Positions 11,399 through 22,410 of a stretch of DNA of 64,000 nucleotides are shown in pieces. This DNA is from Hygrocybe punicea (Eukaryota > Basidiomycota > Agaricomycetes > Agaricales > Hygrophoraceae). The position numbers and the translations under genes were made by a program. Within the stretch, counting starts at the first letter, position 1, and each line of letters starts with the position of its first letter. Location of the stretch: contig OY744465.1 in the NCBI GenBank assembly GCA_963556145.1, forward strand, positions 6,696,001 to 6,760,000, written 5' to 3'. The notes beneath the pieces were generated by a model. The model searched no databases. It had not been told where the DNA came from and saw only the letters and a list, made by a program, of their open reading frames with translations.

Positions 11399-12830
11399 TT
11401 ACAACAAAAGTTCTCGCCACACAATGTTTGTCGCGAGTGTCGATTGTTGGGTTTCAGCTTTCAGAATGATGACTGTGTTTGCTTGTGGGACGCGAGTGAT
11501 GGCAGAATACAACTGGCCATGGGAAAACACCTGACGACGAAGGTCGAGGGCGATTTTTTTTACAGTAAGACCCTGACAACCATTGAAAGTGGTGGCGTAT
11601 GAAAGTGCGAGAGGAATTTGCTTTCGATGCACAATGAAGTTGAACCCACGGGGATGAAAAGTCGCGTTAATGCGGGGGATGTGAATGGTCATCTGAAAGA
11701 TGTCTGTAAGTCAGATGTAGGTGTTGGCAAGGATTTGAAGTATGGACAGCGTCAAGAAGTCGGCCACAAACAATACTGGGAATAGTTTCCACCTCAACTG
11801 AGTGCGTGAATAGTTTGCGTACAATAACGCACGTGTTTTTGGTCAAACCACGAGAGGCGTCAAAGTTACGTGTAAAACGACAAATCGCGCCAACTTTGAG
11901 AGAGAGTATGTGAGGAGGAATGCCAGGTTCGTTTAGATCATTTAAGAATTCGGGCGAATGGGAGATGTTTTCATCGACATCATCTTCATCGTTTTCGATG
12001 TGGTCATGGCTGAGATAAGTAACGGTGTCGCCAGGCAAATTGTCAAGGATGATGGAGTTGAACTCGTTAACAAAGATATTGTATGGGCTGAGGATCGCAC
12101 GATCAATACAAAGTGCAGGGTGAGGTAAAATGTGGGTTGGGAATACGAAGTTGATAATTTCATCTATAGATGTCGAATGACGAAGCCGGCCAAGGTTGAC
12201 GGTGTCATGTAGGTAATCGTCACTGATGGAATCAAGAAATTGAGAGAAATGAAGGTCATGCTGTTGTCGAATTGGGGCTTCAAGTCGGAGGATGTCGAAT
12301 TGGGAAAAAACAGGTTGTGTTCGGATGGAGGCCTTGATCGTTTCACTTCGTGATCCGGAACGGACGACGGGTGCTATCTAATGCATGTTAGCATGTTGAT
12401 GTTAAGGAGGCTTGAATAGACAAAAAGGATACTTGGCGGAAGTCGCCTACAGTGATTAACATTCGTCCTCCCCAAAGTTTGCGATGGCAACCGGTGAGAG
12501 ATCGCATAAGTCGATCTGCGCAGTCAAATGCTTTAAAATGGAGGCCACCAATTTCGTTGATGATGTGGCATTTCGCAGAAAGAAGAAGTTTTCCACGGTT
12601 GGTGTTTGGATGAATGGAGGATTTGAGGAATGGGTTAAATTCATCGACGGGGATGCCATACAAATAATGTGTGGTTCGCCCATTGGGGTAATTTTTTGCA
12701 GCGAAAGCAGACGAAGCAGACACCAGGACGATTTCACCTATTTTTCACAAAGCGCCGATGACAGGATAAAGAACATAGGTTTTGCCTCTTCCGGCGCGGC
12801 CATCGATATGGACAGGAATAGGATTGTCAC
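11399..12830 (-). pseudogene. Helitron-2 Pif1-like helicase, disrupted
   Basis: Walker A GRAGRGKT is encoded at about 12800-12775. The Walker B region reads IINEIGGLHFKAFD, with Asn where an Asp is expected in Pif1 helicases (DE to NE). Motif III is GGRMLITVGDFRQVS (about 12440). After frame changes the C-terminal motifs GCQGLTVKKIALDLRR and YSAITRVPQ appear (11692-11402). The helicase would unwind DNA in rolling-circle transposition. The frame is broken at several points, and the Walker B substitution alone would impair ATP hydrolysis, so this is a dead copy. Confidence 0.85.
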
Positions 12831-12893
12831 GATTGACCATGTACATGAGTCGTTCATATATAGTTTTCTGCCAGACAGGTTAAAGCGGATGTT

Positions 12894-13694
12894 TCAGGAA
12901 AACGGTTGTAATTCTACCTGTTCGGGAGTGAGAGTGGACACAAAAGAGATCAGGTCGTCCGCCATTTCCATTCCATGACAGATTTCACTGTCAATTTCAC
13001 TTGTATTTTCCGGGGTTTCAAAATCAGGTAGGCCAAGATCAGAAATTGATTTGCCAAGTCCACGAAGTACGTCTTGAAGAGTGACCAGGAGCCGATTTCG
13101 TATTAAATGATGGGGAGCGGAAAAATGAGTCCGTAAAAGGTTATCAGCTATGTCTGCAGACATGTCGTCTTCGTGATCGTTCCAGATCCGTATAGTGTTT
13201 GGATCACCCTCCATTCCCAAAATCGCAAATAACCAACGAAGTTGTGCGGGGGATGCACCATAAGCCACTAATTCACGAAAAGTCTGCAATCCTTCATCAT
13301 CATTTGCAAAGAGTCCGAGTGCACACACGGCTTGCTTAAAAGTATTGTGTATGACGCCATTCACAGTACGAAGTTCCAGCCAGCTATTTGCACTTTTTTG
13401 GGTGAGGAGTGCACGTAGGTAGAAAACATCCCCATGACGGGGATAAACAATTTGGATTCGTGCGATTCCTTCGTGTTCATCAGCATTAAGACGAATGCGC
13501 ATTTGAGGACAGGTGGTGTATACGGTTTCGAGGATATCAAGGTCATGCAGAGGCTGTGAAGGGTTGTGGGGTAGTAAACGACATCGGGAACCAAAATCGG
13601 TGTAAGTCATGGAGTCGAGTTTGGGATGATGAGGTCGATGGATGTATCGCACCAGTAGAGTTCCATCAGACTGTGAACCGTTTTTCCGTCTCAT
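12894..13694 (-). pseudogene. Helitron-2 linker between Rep and helicase
   Basis: A 266-residue open frame between the Rep tyrosine region and Walker A. It contains the block LLTQKSANSWLELRTVNGV followed by TFKQAVCALGL, which corresponds to the segment preceding the helicase in Helitron RepHel proteins (the region where the sequence reads like YLRxLL...FxxLRTVxG...FxxAAxxLGL). It ends at a stop just before the helicase, where an intron or frameshift must be invoked to continue. Confidence 0.75.
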
Positions 13695-13815
13695 CTGAGC
13701 ATGCTGTTTGCCTGGTAAGTGAATCGGGAGTCGTTTTACGCCAGGGTGTTTTTCTGTGACATGAAAAGACGCCAGTCATGTCGTAGCTTCAATGGTTGAT
13801 AGATACCTGCCTCTT

Positions 13816-14812
13816 TCATAATCTCTTATCTCGTCGACCTGTTTTTTTTTTCACAGCCGCCTTGTTTGCAACAGTCCAACTAGTTTCATCAACAGGTTTG
13901 TAAAAGTATTTGAATAGATATTGAAACAAAGCGACAGATGCAGAAAATTCGACATTGATGTGTGCATCGTATTTAATGACGAAGTAGGGGATATGGGAAA
14001 CAATGTTTTCATCGCCAGGGTTCCGACGTCGACCTTCAAAGTATCCTATCAAAAAATTGTAAAGTCAGAAACAAAGGGATATGAAAGGAAAATAACCACA
14101 AAAGTACCCCTTTCATTGAAAGAAGAAGTTTGTCGAAATGGTTTTGGAAAGCCATATTGACATTGTTTGTGAGGCCATCCACAGCGATGATAGGATTTCG
14201 AGGGATCACGGTGATGGGACATGTGTTTGCAAATAGTTTCCCGTGCGTTACCATGCTGCAGTGGTAATTCTGTACTGAGAAAGCAGTCAATGTCATCGGA
14301 AGTGAGAGGCACGTCTTTCAAACATATGGCTATATGAGCGTGTGGCAGACCTCATTTCTGGAATTCTGTCACTCGTATGCGATACAATACAGGGCCCATG
14401 AGGGTGCAGACGTCCTTCGTGAATAATGAAAGATAACGGTGGAATACACGGACTATGAGATCAGGGTGGTCGTTGGCTGTTTGTCCAGGGCGCAATTCAG
14501 ATGAGATTTCAGGCCATTTTGGATTGGTGGTAAATGTGATAAACAACGTGATTGGACCATAGTGTTTTCAGAGGGCCAAACAATCCGAGACGTTCGCAGC
14601 AGACCATGCAGGAGAATGGACAAAAGTGGATGGTAAACGGATGTCTTTCTCAGGGTCATCATCAGAATCATCATATTCGTCATCTTCATTGTTGTGTTGA
14701 TTGGAGCGGATGTACAGCAGACGTGACTCTTCAATAGAACTCCAAGCGTCCACGAGATATTCACCTGAAGGACATCATTGAAAAAAAGGACATGACAACA
14801 AATGTCACACAC
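13816..14812 (-). pseudogene. Helitron-2 Rep HUH region (Helitron_like_N), disrupted
   Basis: The core includes LFITFTTNPKWPEI, then TEFQK-stop-GLPHAHIAI at about 14352, where HAH is the metal-binding HUH motif of rolling-circle nucleases. The stop is TGA in the slot that is arginine or similar in relatives (CGA would fit). Downstream in another frame come CGWPHKQCQYGFPKPF, YDAHINVEFSASVALF and YLFKYFYK, the last containing the catalytic tyrosine pair. At least one nonsense codon and two frame changes separate the pieces. Confidence 0.85.
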
Positions 14813-15584
14813 CTGTTAATCTAGAGAAGTATGACATCTGTTCAGCATTCGTGAAAAACCGGGTTCGATACCATCGACTTTGACTGAAAGATTTTCCGAC
14901 AGCATTGAGTCGTTCAGGAGACCAACCCAATGTCCCATATGGAAGAAGCATCACATAATGGAGAGGTTCGATTAATGGTGAAAGGGAATCTAAGAAGTAA
15001 TGATTAGGTTCTCCAATTGGTTTAATGACGATCTGACGACGTTTCGGCCGTGTGGCAGGTGCAAGGGCAATAACTGCAGCAATTTCATCAGCGGTAACAC
15101 TGTCGGGCTGATAGATTTGAAGTGCCATCTCATTATCTTCATCGAAGACAGCCATCTTCTCCAATTTATGGATGAACGGGTTGACTCTTTCGAGACCTGC
15201 CAAAGCGTTATGAATCCATTGTATAGGTATTTTAAAATCGGATCCATGGTCAAATAAAGCTTGTGGATCGTGAATGAACCACCGGATGGCATGTTCACCC
15301 TCAAGTGAAGGAATAATCCGATGGTAAGTTCGGCCTCCGGCCAGCGTGACAGTGGAAATGCCTGCAGTGAAATGCATGAAGTCGCCATCATGGACTCCCA
15401 ACGCAGTTAAGGAAAACAGATTGTTAAAATAACGCGAGAGCCCGCTGAGTCGGTGGGAGTCAAGAAAATAATTCCATTCATGAGGGTAATTAGGAAGGGG
15501 AGGCAAGCAGTGATTTCCGTGTGGGCCGCAAACGAAACATTTTTCATTGATGTTTTCACCGGAGAGGGCCTTTGTGAGGTACAT
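14805..15584 (-). pseudogene. Helitron-2 Rep N-terminal region
   Basis: A 259-residue frame containing AGGRTYHRIIPSLEGEHAIR and then WFIHDP, the typical N-terminal signature of one Helitron Rep lineage, followed by a segment preceding the HUH core. Upstream (15869-15606), Arg-rich fragments in other frames look like the degraded start of the same protein. It forms one pseudogene with the HUH, linker and helicase segments. Confidence 0.8.
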
Positions 15585-15869
15585 TATGATTTCAAGATAA
15601 TATCATTATACAGAACGACATACATGGATCCCACAGAATCGACAGTCTCTATTCCAGAAAAGTGACGGAGGCGATATCGACATGCATTTATTAAGATTCA
15701 AAAACTTAGACCACCAATGATCATTGGAGGTGGGGCGAATTCGATTGCGATGGTTGCGGCGGCTAATGGTATCCTTTGTCCGAATTTTGGCAGAGTGTTG
15801 AAACGAAAGATGAGCTCGTTGGATCCGACATCGCAGGGACTTGGGTTTGAGGGCAGCAGTCTGTCGCAT

Positions 15870-17082
15870 GAGAGTGACAGTATGAAGGGAGAGGGACGTC
15901 AGGGGGAAACGTGATTAGTAAAGCGGAAAAGAGTGAAGGCGGTTGACACAGGTTCGATGGAGTGGCGGAGAAAAGTCATCTGATTGCAAATAAATGAGAC
16001 ATGGGCGTTCAGGACAATAGGGGATAAAGAATGAAATGGTAGTAATCGGCGATGACGACAACACTGGATAAAGGATGAGATGGGAGTAAACGGGAAAGAA
16101 GAATGTTTATGAGCACTGTTACGGAACGTGTGCAGGATGGCAGGTGATGGAGGACATGTTGTAAGATGGCGGCGAAGTATGAATAAAATGGAGGGTGCGT
16201 ATTATTAACAGCGGCTGGAAGAGGAGGATGGAAGGGTCACGAAGATGGTCATGAATGACATCAGAGGGACAATGTATAGCGAAAACGAATAGCCGTCATA
16301 ATAAGATGGTGGGTTCACGCGCAAAGGGTCATTCAAATGCCACCCACCGCTTGTATAACAGTCGAGAAACAGAATCGCGGGGCTGTTCACGTACACATCC
16401 TGACCGTCGCGTGCACAACGGAGAGTCGCAATGAAGAAGAAACGGAGGGTCGTCAGCAGGGAAGTAATGAGGGAGAACGGAGGGTCGTGGACGCATGGAC
16501 AACGGAGAGACGCAAAGAAGAAGAATCGCAGGGGAATCGTCGGGGAACTAATGAAGGAGAGCGGACGGTGTTCGACACAGAAGAGACGCACGGGCCTGGG
16601 AAGGGAAGGAAGATGTGTTGAGAGAGATGGGAAGGTACAATGAGGTAGGGGGAACATGGTGAAGGGGGGAGCGGAGGTCGGATGAAGTGGGAGTGGAAGA
16701 TGAAAAGGAGACCGGTGGGAGGGCGTGGATGTCAGATGAAGTCGGAGTGGACGAAGAAAGGGATGTATTATAAATGTAGAAGGACGACAGACATGGACGA
16801 TTTTAAAAAGGGTCTGAATATAAAAGAAAAGAAAAAATAATTGGATTGATCTACTAGGCTCAACCTACAAATGAAGATCCACTCCTGCCCACCTATGCTA
16901 GCACAGTCATCAGTCCCACCCCATCGCCTGTATTGTGGCCGCACAAGTCGAAGCGGCCTCAGCCCGGTGAAGCCCAGACTAACGGTGGATCCGCTTGGAG
17001 AAATGCAATGGGAGTTGCCCAGCGGCTTCTCTTCATCCGACTGCTGTTTGAGCAGTCGGTCAGTCAGGTCCGTGACTATGGG
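15870..17082. other. Helitron-2 upstream region with short tandem duplications
   Basis: No convincing gene. An 84-bp purine-rich unit occurs twice (acggagag(t/a)cgca at about 16418 and 16502), and a shorter gatgaagt(g/c)ggagtgg duplication lies at about 16682-16755. Open frames here follow these repeats. A Helitron 5' end is expected in this region but was not located. Confidence 0.5.
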
Positions 17083-17520
17083 GGAGCGCCGTTGTCTTGG
17101 AAATATCTCTTGGTCATGAAACACCTCATGAAACTCCAATGCAGCGACCCCGTTATCCAGTCCTGCAGACCCTGCACGTAGCCATCGACCATGTCGTCGA
17201 TCTCGGGTCCCCAAGAGGGCAAAATTTGATGAATTGGTCGATCGTCTGCCGGCACAGCTCACCAACAAAGTCAATTGCGCTCTGCAGGTTGTGGCCGTGG
17301 TAATTCATGAGGATGACGATCATGTTATGCGTATCGCCTCACGATTGCTCGATGTTGTATGAGAATATATCCTGTAAAATAAAAAAAACATCAGATTGTT
17401 CAAATGTCGACATTGGATGTAGTTGAAAGTGGCGGACATACATTAGACCACGTAACCAAGTCATTCGTCCCCTGGTTAAGTGCTTTGAGTGGGAGAGGTT
17501 CGGAGGAGGCCCTTGGGATT
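17083..17520 (-). pseudogene. Fungal sesquiterpene synthase fragment, dead
   Basis: Exon a (ending at 17442) reads LKALNQGTNDLVTWSN. A roughly 70-nt intron (GTATGT...TTTACAG) follows, and exon b (from 17371) reads DIFSYNIEQS-stop-GDTHNMI. Joined, these give the NSE/DTE metal-binding triad N-D-x2-S-x3-E of class I terpene cyclases, with the basidiomycete NDxxSYNxE wording. Exon b continues [19 protein letters not shown]; after a frame change near 17221-17230 it reads [12 protein letters not shown] and then [16 protein letters not shown], all in family order. The stop is TGA at 17339-17341 where relatives have arginine (CGA). The N-terminal half with the Asp-rich motif is absent. It lies inside element X on the Helitron-2 strand. 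Confidence 0.85.
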
Positions 17521-17679
17521 GCTTGAGGGTGGCGGGGCTAGGGAAGTGGGGTAGCGGAACCAAAGTATCAAAAAAAAAAGAAATCACCTCTTTTGGCAGA
17601 ACGTTCAAGATTGGGCTGGAACGTTCCGCCGCGCTAGGCAGGAGGGGCTCGGAAGGGGGCCGTGGGGTGTTTGGGGATG

Positions 17680-18015
17680 CAGCTGGGCCAAGGAGGTGGG
17701 TGTTGGGCATTGGGCATTGGGGTTGGGCCGTCGTCGTCGTTGCCGGTTGTGGTGGGACCGTTAGGCGTTGGGGTTGCGTTGGGGTAGGGGCCATCGTCGT
17801 CATCGTGGGGCTGTTGTTGCCGGATGTGGGGCCATTGGGCATTGGGCGTTGTTGGGGTAGGGGCCGTTGGGCGGATGTGGTGGGGTCGTTGGGGGTTGGG
17901 GGGGGGTTGGGATCGTGAGGGGCCGTTTGGGCCGTCGTCGTCGTTGCCGGTTGTGGTGGGACCGTTGGGCGTTGGCGTTGGGCGTTGGGTGATGGCATTG
18001 GGCGTTTGGGTAGGG
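17680..18015. repeat. G-rich minisatellite
   Basis: Overlapping units of gggcattggg, gggcgttggg and gtaggggccgt. A longer block, gggccgtcgtcgtcgttgcc plus the following 30 bases, occurs at about 17722 and again at about 17929. Strongly G-rich on the plus strand; long open frames on both strands are by-products. Confidence 0.85.
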
Positions 18016-18499
18016 GCCGTCGTCGAGACCCTTGACTGTTTTTGTGTGCATCATTTGCTTGTCGACGCAGACTGCTACGTAGGAATTCGGAGCTTGGCCA
18101 AACGTTGGCTTTGGTAGATGGGCGGTATCGATGACTGCGCATGTGTGGCTGATAATTGTAAGGTAATAATCTCAATCTTTGTATCACTTGCCTGTAACGT
18201 GAAGTTGTTTTGACCTTGAATAAACGGTGAGACTGGCTAAAAGGCGAACTGCGGACTCACGGTGCCTCAGTCATAGTGGATGTTTAACAAATTGCTTTAC
18301 CTTGAAGCTTGCCAAGTTGGGCCCTGGGCGAACCCTGGCCCTATTGTTTACTCTTGCTCGTCGTCATCACTGTTGCCATGTGTCTGGCCTGCTCGCGCTG
18401 CTGGCTGGCTAGGGAGTGATAGAGGAATGAACCGTACCAAACAGGGACAAATGTTAGACTTCGAAGAATTTCACGAAGTCGACAAGATTTACTAAGTTA

Positions 18500-18685
18500 C
18501 AGTAACAAGAGGCTATATATGCAGTATGAAGTATCTAGGACTGGGCAAGACAGTACCTGTGTCCTGTGCTATATAGAGTGACTGGCATTCTATCCAGATC
18601 TATACGACACTATACAAATTGGGGTTGTCTATAAGTGTCTATGGACTACTATGGGTTTTGACAGGTATCTATATCATTCTATACT
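18500..18685. repeat. Subterminal tatagac motifs, right end of X
   Basis: Motifs such as gtctataagtgtctatgg, atctatacgac and acactatacaa match the style of those at 9470-9640. They support the X boundary at 18685. Confidence 0.6.
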
Positions 18686-19768
18686 AAAACAGCTGTTTTG
18701 CTGATGCTCTTGCGTTTGCCAAGTAATGTCTCCTCCATATCACGCCACTTGATAGTCGGGGTAGGCTTTGGAGCGGATTTCTAGATGCAAATTCATACCA
18801 ATTAATCCCTGCATGTTCTGTAGCAAACTTTCATACCTTAGGGTCATAGCGATGCCATTTGCGGATCTTGACATGATCTTGCACGGTGGATATAAGCTGC
18901 TTGCTGCGTCTGGGGCTGTTGAGCCATGTCACAACTGACATTGTACGTTCGTCTTCCATTGAGGTGACAGCGACAGAATAGATTTTGATGGCAAGAGCCT
19001 GTATTTGAAGTGGTGAGAATGCTGTCAAGTTGGTAAGAATTTGATTATACCCCCAGCACCACAGCATCGTTTTTGCGCTGCAAGGCAAGCCACCATTGTT
19101 GCACTGTTTCATCAGGATACAGTGACCGGTCAAATGGTTCTTCATTGGCGGAATAAAGCTTGAGTGCTCTTTTCAGACTCTGTAATGCCTGTGCCGGTGT
19201 GAGGTGAGCTATCCGGGGATTCCTCATAGCCATGATTTCCTGATGCTTCTTTTTAGACAAATCCCCATCATACGCATCCCCATACTCGTTCTGGAGCATC
19301 TTCTGGAGACAAAGCCCCACCCGCTTCATCACATCCTCCTGTGTCTTCTTCTTTATTGCAAAATGGCCATTGCTTCGGCCAATTGCGATTGGAGGAATAC
19401 TCATTGGGTTGACACCACCGTCTCGATATATTGGAGACTGCCGGTAGCCTGTGAAACAAATGAGATCGCAGGCATGCAAACTGAGCACAAGACATACGTG
19501 GATCAAGTAAAAATCCTGCTATATAAATGTCGGTCGGTCCATGGTTGATCATCCCGTTGAATCTGCAGTAGGTGATGGCTCGAATCTGATCTTTCACGTC
19601 AGGTGGTAGATGAATCTTGGCTTCACGAAAAACTTGGTTAAGCTGGGCCATAATGGCAATCCAAAAGAGAAAAACATCGGCTGCAGTGGAATGGGCAGAC
19701 TCGAGACACTTAATTGACTTCGCAAATGGTCCAATAATCTCCATTAGCTTGGTGAGATCCAATTCCAC
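18686..19768 (-). pseudogene. hAT transposase, C-terminal half with dimerisation domain
   Basis: Three or more exons on the minus strand. Exon 19768 onward reads PFAKSIKCLESAHSTAADVF and ends LDP(R). An intron GTATGT...TTCACAG follows, then YRQSPIYRDGG through WWLALQRKNDAVVLG. After an intron GTATAATC...ATACAG comes AIKIYSVAVTSMEDERTMS and then VVTWLNSPRR, the hAT C-terminal dimerisation signature. A last intron (GTATGAAAG...CATCTAG) precedes the exon interrupted by X. The exons join in phase by hand. Only the nested insertion breaks this half; it was probably functional before X arrived. Confidence 0.88.
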
Positions 19769-19858
19769 TTGTAACGCCTCAGTTGAGTGAGCTAGACCCT
19801 AGGTTATTGTCATTACAGTTGTTGCATATTTGAAACATGCGTACTCACAGGAATCTTA

Positions 19859-20500
19859 TGACGCTCCACGTGCACTTTTATTATTTGCGCGATAGAGGCT
19901 GCGCGATCGCGCGAATTGGAACTGCGCGGTTTCACAAAGTACACGGACTTTGTTTTTTTGGCATTGCTGTGTGTCTGTGGGGCCATTTGGGGTGAATAGT
20001 ACATTTAATTTATTTCTACCTGTATACTTAGAGTGTTTTAGTCAACTATTAGCTATATTTCAGCAAGCTTTGTGGGTACAAAGCAGCCTCGGTGAGCATG
20101 ACCGCTAATTTTGGATTTCCTATTTTGGGCAAGCTTCGTGATGTAGAGATTTGATTGCACGATCCGATCATTGGCCAGGCCATCACGATGACAACTCATA
20201 TCAAATTTGATATCACATGATTGTTGCAACCAAAACAGGCAGCTTGTTGATTTCTTGCTCGGAGTTAGAGTCTGCTTCGTATTGCACAAAGCTTGCTGGA
20301 ATATAGCTAATAGTTGACTAAAACACTCTAAGTATACAGGTAGAAATAAATTAAATGTATTATTCTCCCCAAATGGCCCCACAGACGCACAGAAATGCCA
20401 AAAAAAGAAAGTCTGTGTACCTTGTGAAACCGCGTGGTTCCAATTCGCGCGATCGCGCAGCCTCTATCGCGCAAATAATAAAAGTGCACGTGGAGCGTCA
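19859..20500. mobile_element. Fold-back MITE, 642 bp, TA target
   Basis: Near-perfect inverted repeats of about 216 bp (19859-20074 and 20285-20500) begin tgacgctccacgtgcac and contain tgcgcgatcgcgcg. The element is flanked by TA on both sides, as for Tc1/mariner-type insertions. The unique centre is about 210 bp with no coding capacity. Both arms contain the same 60-residue open frame in inverted orientation, an artefact of the arms. It lies two bases inside an intron of the hAT gene, so the intron still starts with GT (GTATGA). Confidence 0.88.
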
Positions 20501-20503
20501 TAC

Positions 20504-22192
20504 AAATCGTGTGTCACCTACTGCTTCCAACCCACGCCCTATGCCCATCTTCTTCCGCTGATGCTCGAATTGCTCCATAGCAAATATAGCCTTGTTCAGG
20601 TGAGCCATGATCCCTCGAAGTGTGACGGTTATCTGTGGTGTTCACACTGTCAGGCCAGTGACCAAGTTCCAGTTCTGTAGAACCTACCGGTTTGAAATAT
20701 GGTAAAGAGCATATATTCTCTATTGTCAGGTCAAGCTCATGGGGCGCATCCTGCAGGTTGAGAATGTGTCGAAACACTTCAGATGTGAGCCGTCGACCTT
20801 TTGAAGCATTCCCTGTGTTGTCAGAACAGCTCCCCGAGAAATTGTACGGCCCTATTGCATTGATATACTCGCTCAGCAATTCTGCCACATAATTTCCTGT
20901 GTGACTTAGGCGCGAGGCATCGTCCAGGGTCATACAAAAGGTGCGGCGCTCGGCAGTTGTAATATGTACTGAATACAGGCCCTTTGCCCTTCGTAGTTTT
21001 CCTCCATCAAATGTGATGGTGAGGTCGCGACAAGTTTTCAGATAGGATATCGTGGCTCAATCTATGTTTGCCGCTTCATCAGGAATGAGTCGATCGGAGA
21101 GAGTCGATTCACTGGGAGAGTGATAATCTGGGTTGAGGACAGAAACAAAGTTCCTGAACTCTTTTGAGCTGACAACATTAGGTGGAACACCGCAGCAGGT
21201 GATGAGGAGCAACAGTGTGTGGTCAGCGTTATTTTGCAAAGCCTTCTTGCCTTCCTTCTCTAAAGAAGGACTTGAACGTTGTGCCTGATTTTGAGGTAGC
21301 CGCAATGGCAGGCTCTGTCCTGGCCCTCTTGGTTCCATGGCCTTCGGCTCCTGACTCGGAATCAGTTCCTATAATCTGGGCTTCTGGGCCTGCTGCATTC
21401 TTCGCCATTTCATTGCAGACCCTACGGTGCAAGCTATTGGGCAAATACTTGCAGTCCTTCACATGTTTGAAGATCCGTTGATGTGCACGAGGCCATTTCC
21501 ATGTTGTATGACATCCTTTGCTCCCAAGGCAGCGCACACGTTTCTTTGGCTTCCCGCTGTCGGTCTCTTTCATATAAGGCCTCGATATCTCCAAGAGCAA
21601 CTCGTGCATCCTTGCTCCGCCTTTTCGGTTGTCATCAGACTCATCGCATGTTGGAAAATCGGAGTCGTGTAAGTCTGCCAGAACTTTGGTATCGACTTTC
21701 TTCTGCTTCCCTTTTGTTGTGCTAGGACATGCCTTTTTTGCAGTATTAGAGGCGCCAGCGCTGCTTCTGTTGGTTTTGGCAACCAGCTAAACAATAAAGG
21801 TGGGTACTTGCTTCAGTGTTGTGCTCTTATCGTACCTCTTCTTGGCCAGGTACAAAAACCGAAGCAGCTGATTCAAGAACATCGGAAAGCCACTTCCTGA
21901 TGAGAGTCGAGTCTGGATATCGAGTGAGGTACTTCTCTAGAACATCTGGAAGTGAAGAAATGGTGGGTCCTCTCTCCTTCAATTGTAGGCCAGTTTTACG
22001 AGATCCAAGGCGGATTTCAAGCTCCCTGTTGACAGCACCTTCTTCGCCAATATCTTCCACCCATTCCGGGTCTGGGGCAAAATGCTGGAAGTTGTATTTG
22101 GATTGTCCTGGCTCGGGTACTGGGATGCTGTTGGAGATGCTATTGAGGTATAAGTGAAGCTGAGTGATATCTTTCTTTGCAGCGCTATCCAT
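20504..22192 (-). pseudogene. hAT transposase, N-terminal half with BED-like finger
   Basis: Exon 1 starts at ATG 22192 (MDSAAKKDITQLHLYLNS). A 48-nt intron (GTACGATAAG...GTTTAG) leads to exon 2, which holds a zinc-finger-like segment CLGSKGCHTTW...HQRIFKHVKDC of BED type. The acceptor-domain start follows (ITCCGVPPNVVSSKEFRNFV, DLTITFDGGKLRRAKGLYSV, CSDNTGNASKGRR), as in DUF659-type hAT transposases. Two lesions: a frameshift near 21240 within SFFREGR, and a TGA at 21057-21059. The exon ends GLEAVGDTRF at 20504, directly followed by the donor that contains the MITE. Confidence 0.88.
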
Positions 22193-22410
22193 GGTAGATT
22201 GTGTTTGAAATTCAAGCCCCTAGCCCCCATTTTCATTTGTAGTCGTCACTCCTAGTCGTACTATATATATATATCCTATATATAACAGAGGTACAGCCTG
22301 AGCTTTGCTTGCCCCCTCCAACTATCCGGAGCCCCCCCAAATTCACCCAAATTCACATGGAGTTTTCAGGCCCTTTGAAATTCACCAGCAAATTAGCGTA
22401 AATTTACCAA

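Larger units (their letters stand above)
9988..15869 (-). mobile_element. Helitron-2, degenerate, inside element X
   Basis: In minus-strand order: an N-terminal Rep segment (15584-14805), the HUH segment (14812-13816), a linker ORF (13694-12894), a Pif1 helicase (12830-11402) and an accessory protein (11034-9988). This is the canonical Helitron gene order, of a lineage distinct from Helitron-1 (different N-terminus and motif wording). The frames are broken by stops and shifts. The limits given are coding limits; termini were not resolved. Confidence 0.85.
9446..18685. mobile_element. Element X, 9.2-kb insertion in the hAT transposase gene
   Basis: The insert is bounded by the 8-bp direct repeat aaaacagc (9438-9445 and 18686-18693). 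Its removal restores the hAT frame. Long terminal inverted repeats are not evident, but both ends carry dispersed ctatagac/gtctatag-type motifs over about 170 bp. Contents: degenerate Helitron-2, a sesquiterpene-synthase fragment and minisatellites. No transposase of its own was recognised, so X is probably a non-autonomous hAT-like element (8-bp duplication) that later received or carried these cargoes. Confidence 0.8.

Noticed and set aside
16205..16657. Plus- and minus-strand ORFs of 94-150 residues
   Set aside because: They follow an 84-bp purine-rich tandem duplication; no domain or splice structure.
17339..18187. 282-residue minus-strand ORF, Pro/Thr/Gln-rich
   Set aside because: It runs through a G-rich minisatellite and, in the wrong frame, through the terpene synthase intron and exon.
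9446..18685. Perfect terminal inverted repeats for element X
   Set aside because: The ends share motif style but not an alignable inverted repeat; the boundary call rests on the 8-bp duplication and frame restoration only.
19813..20561. Two similar 60-residue ORFs facing each other
   Set aside because: They are the same sequence read from the two inverted arms of the MITE, partly running into hAT sequence.
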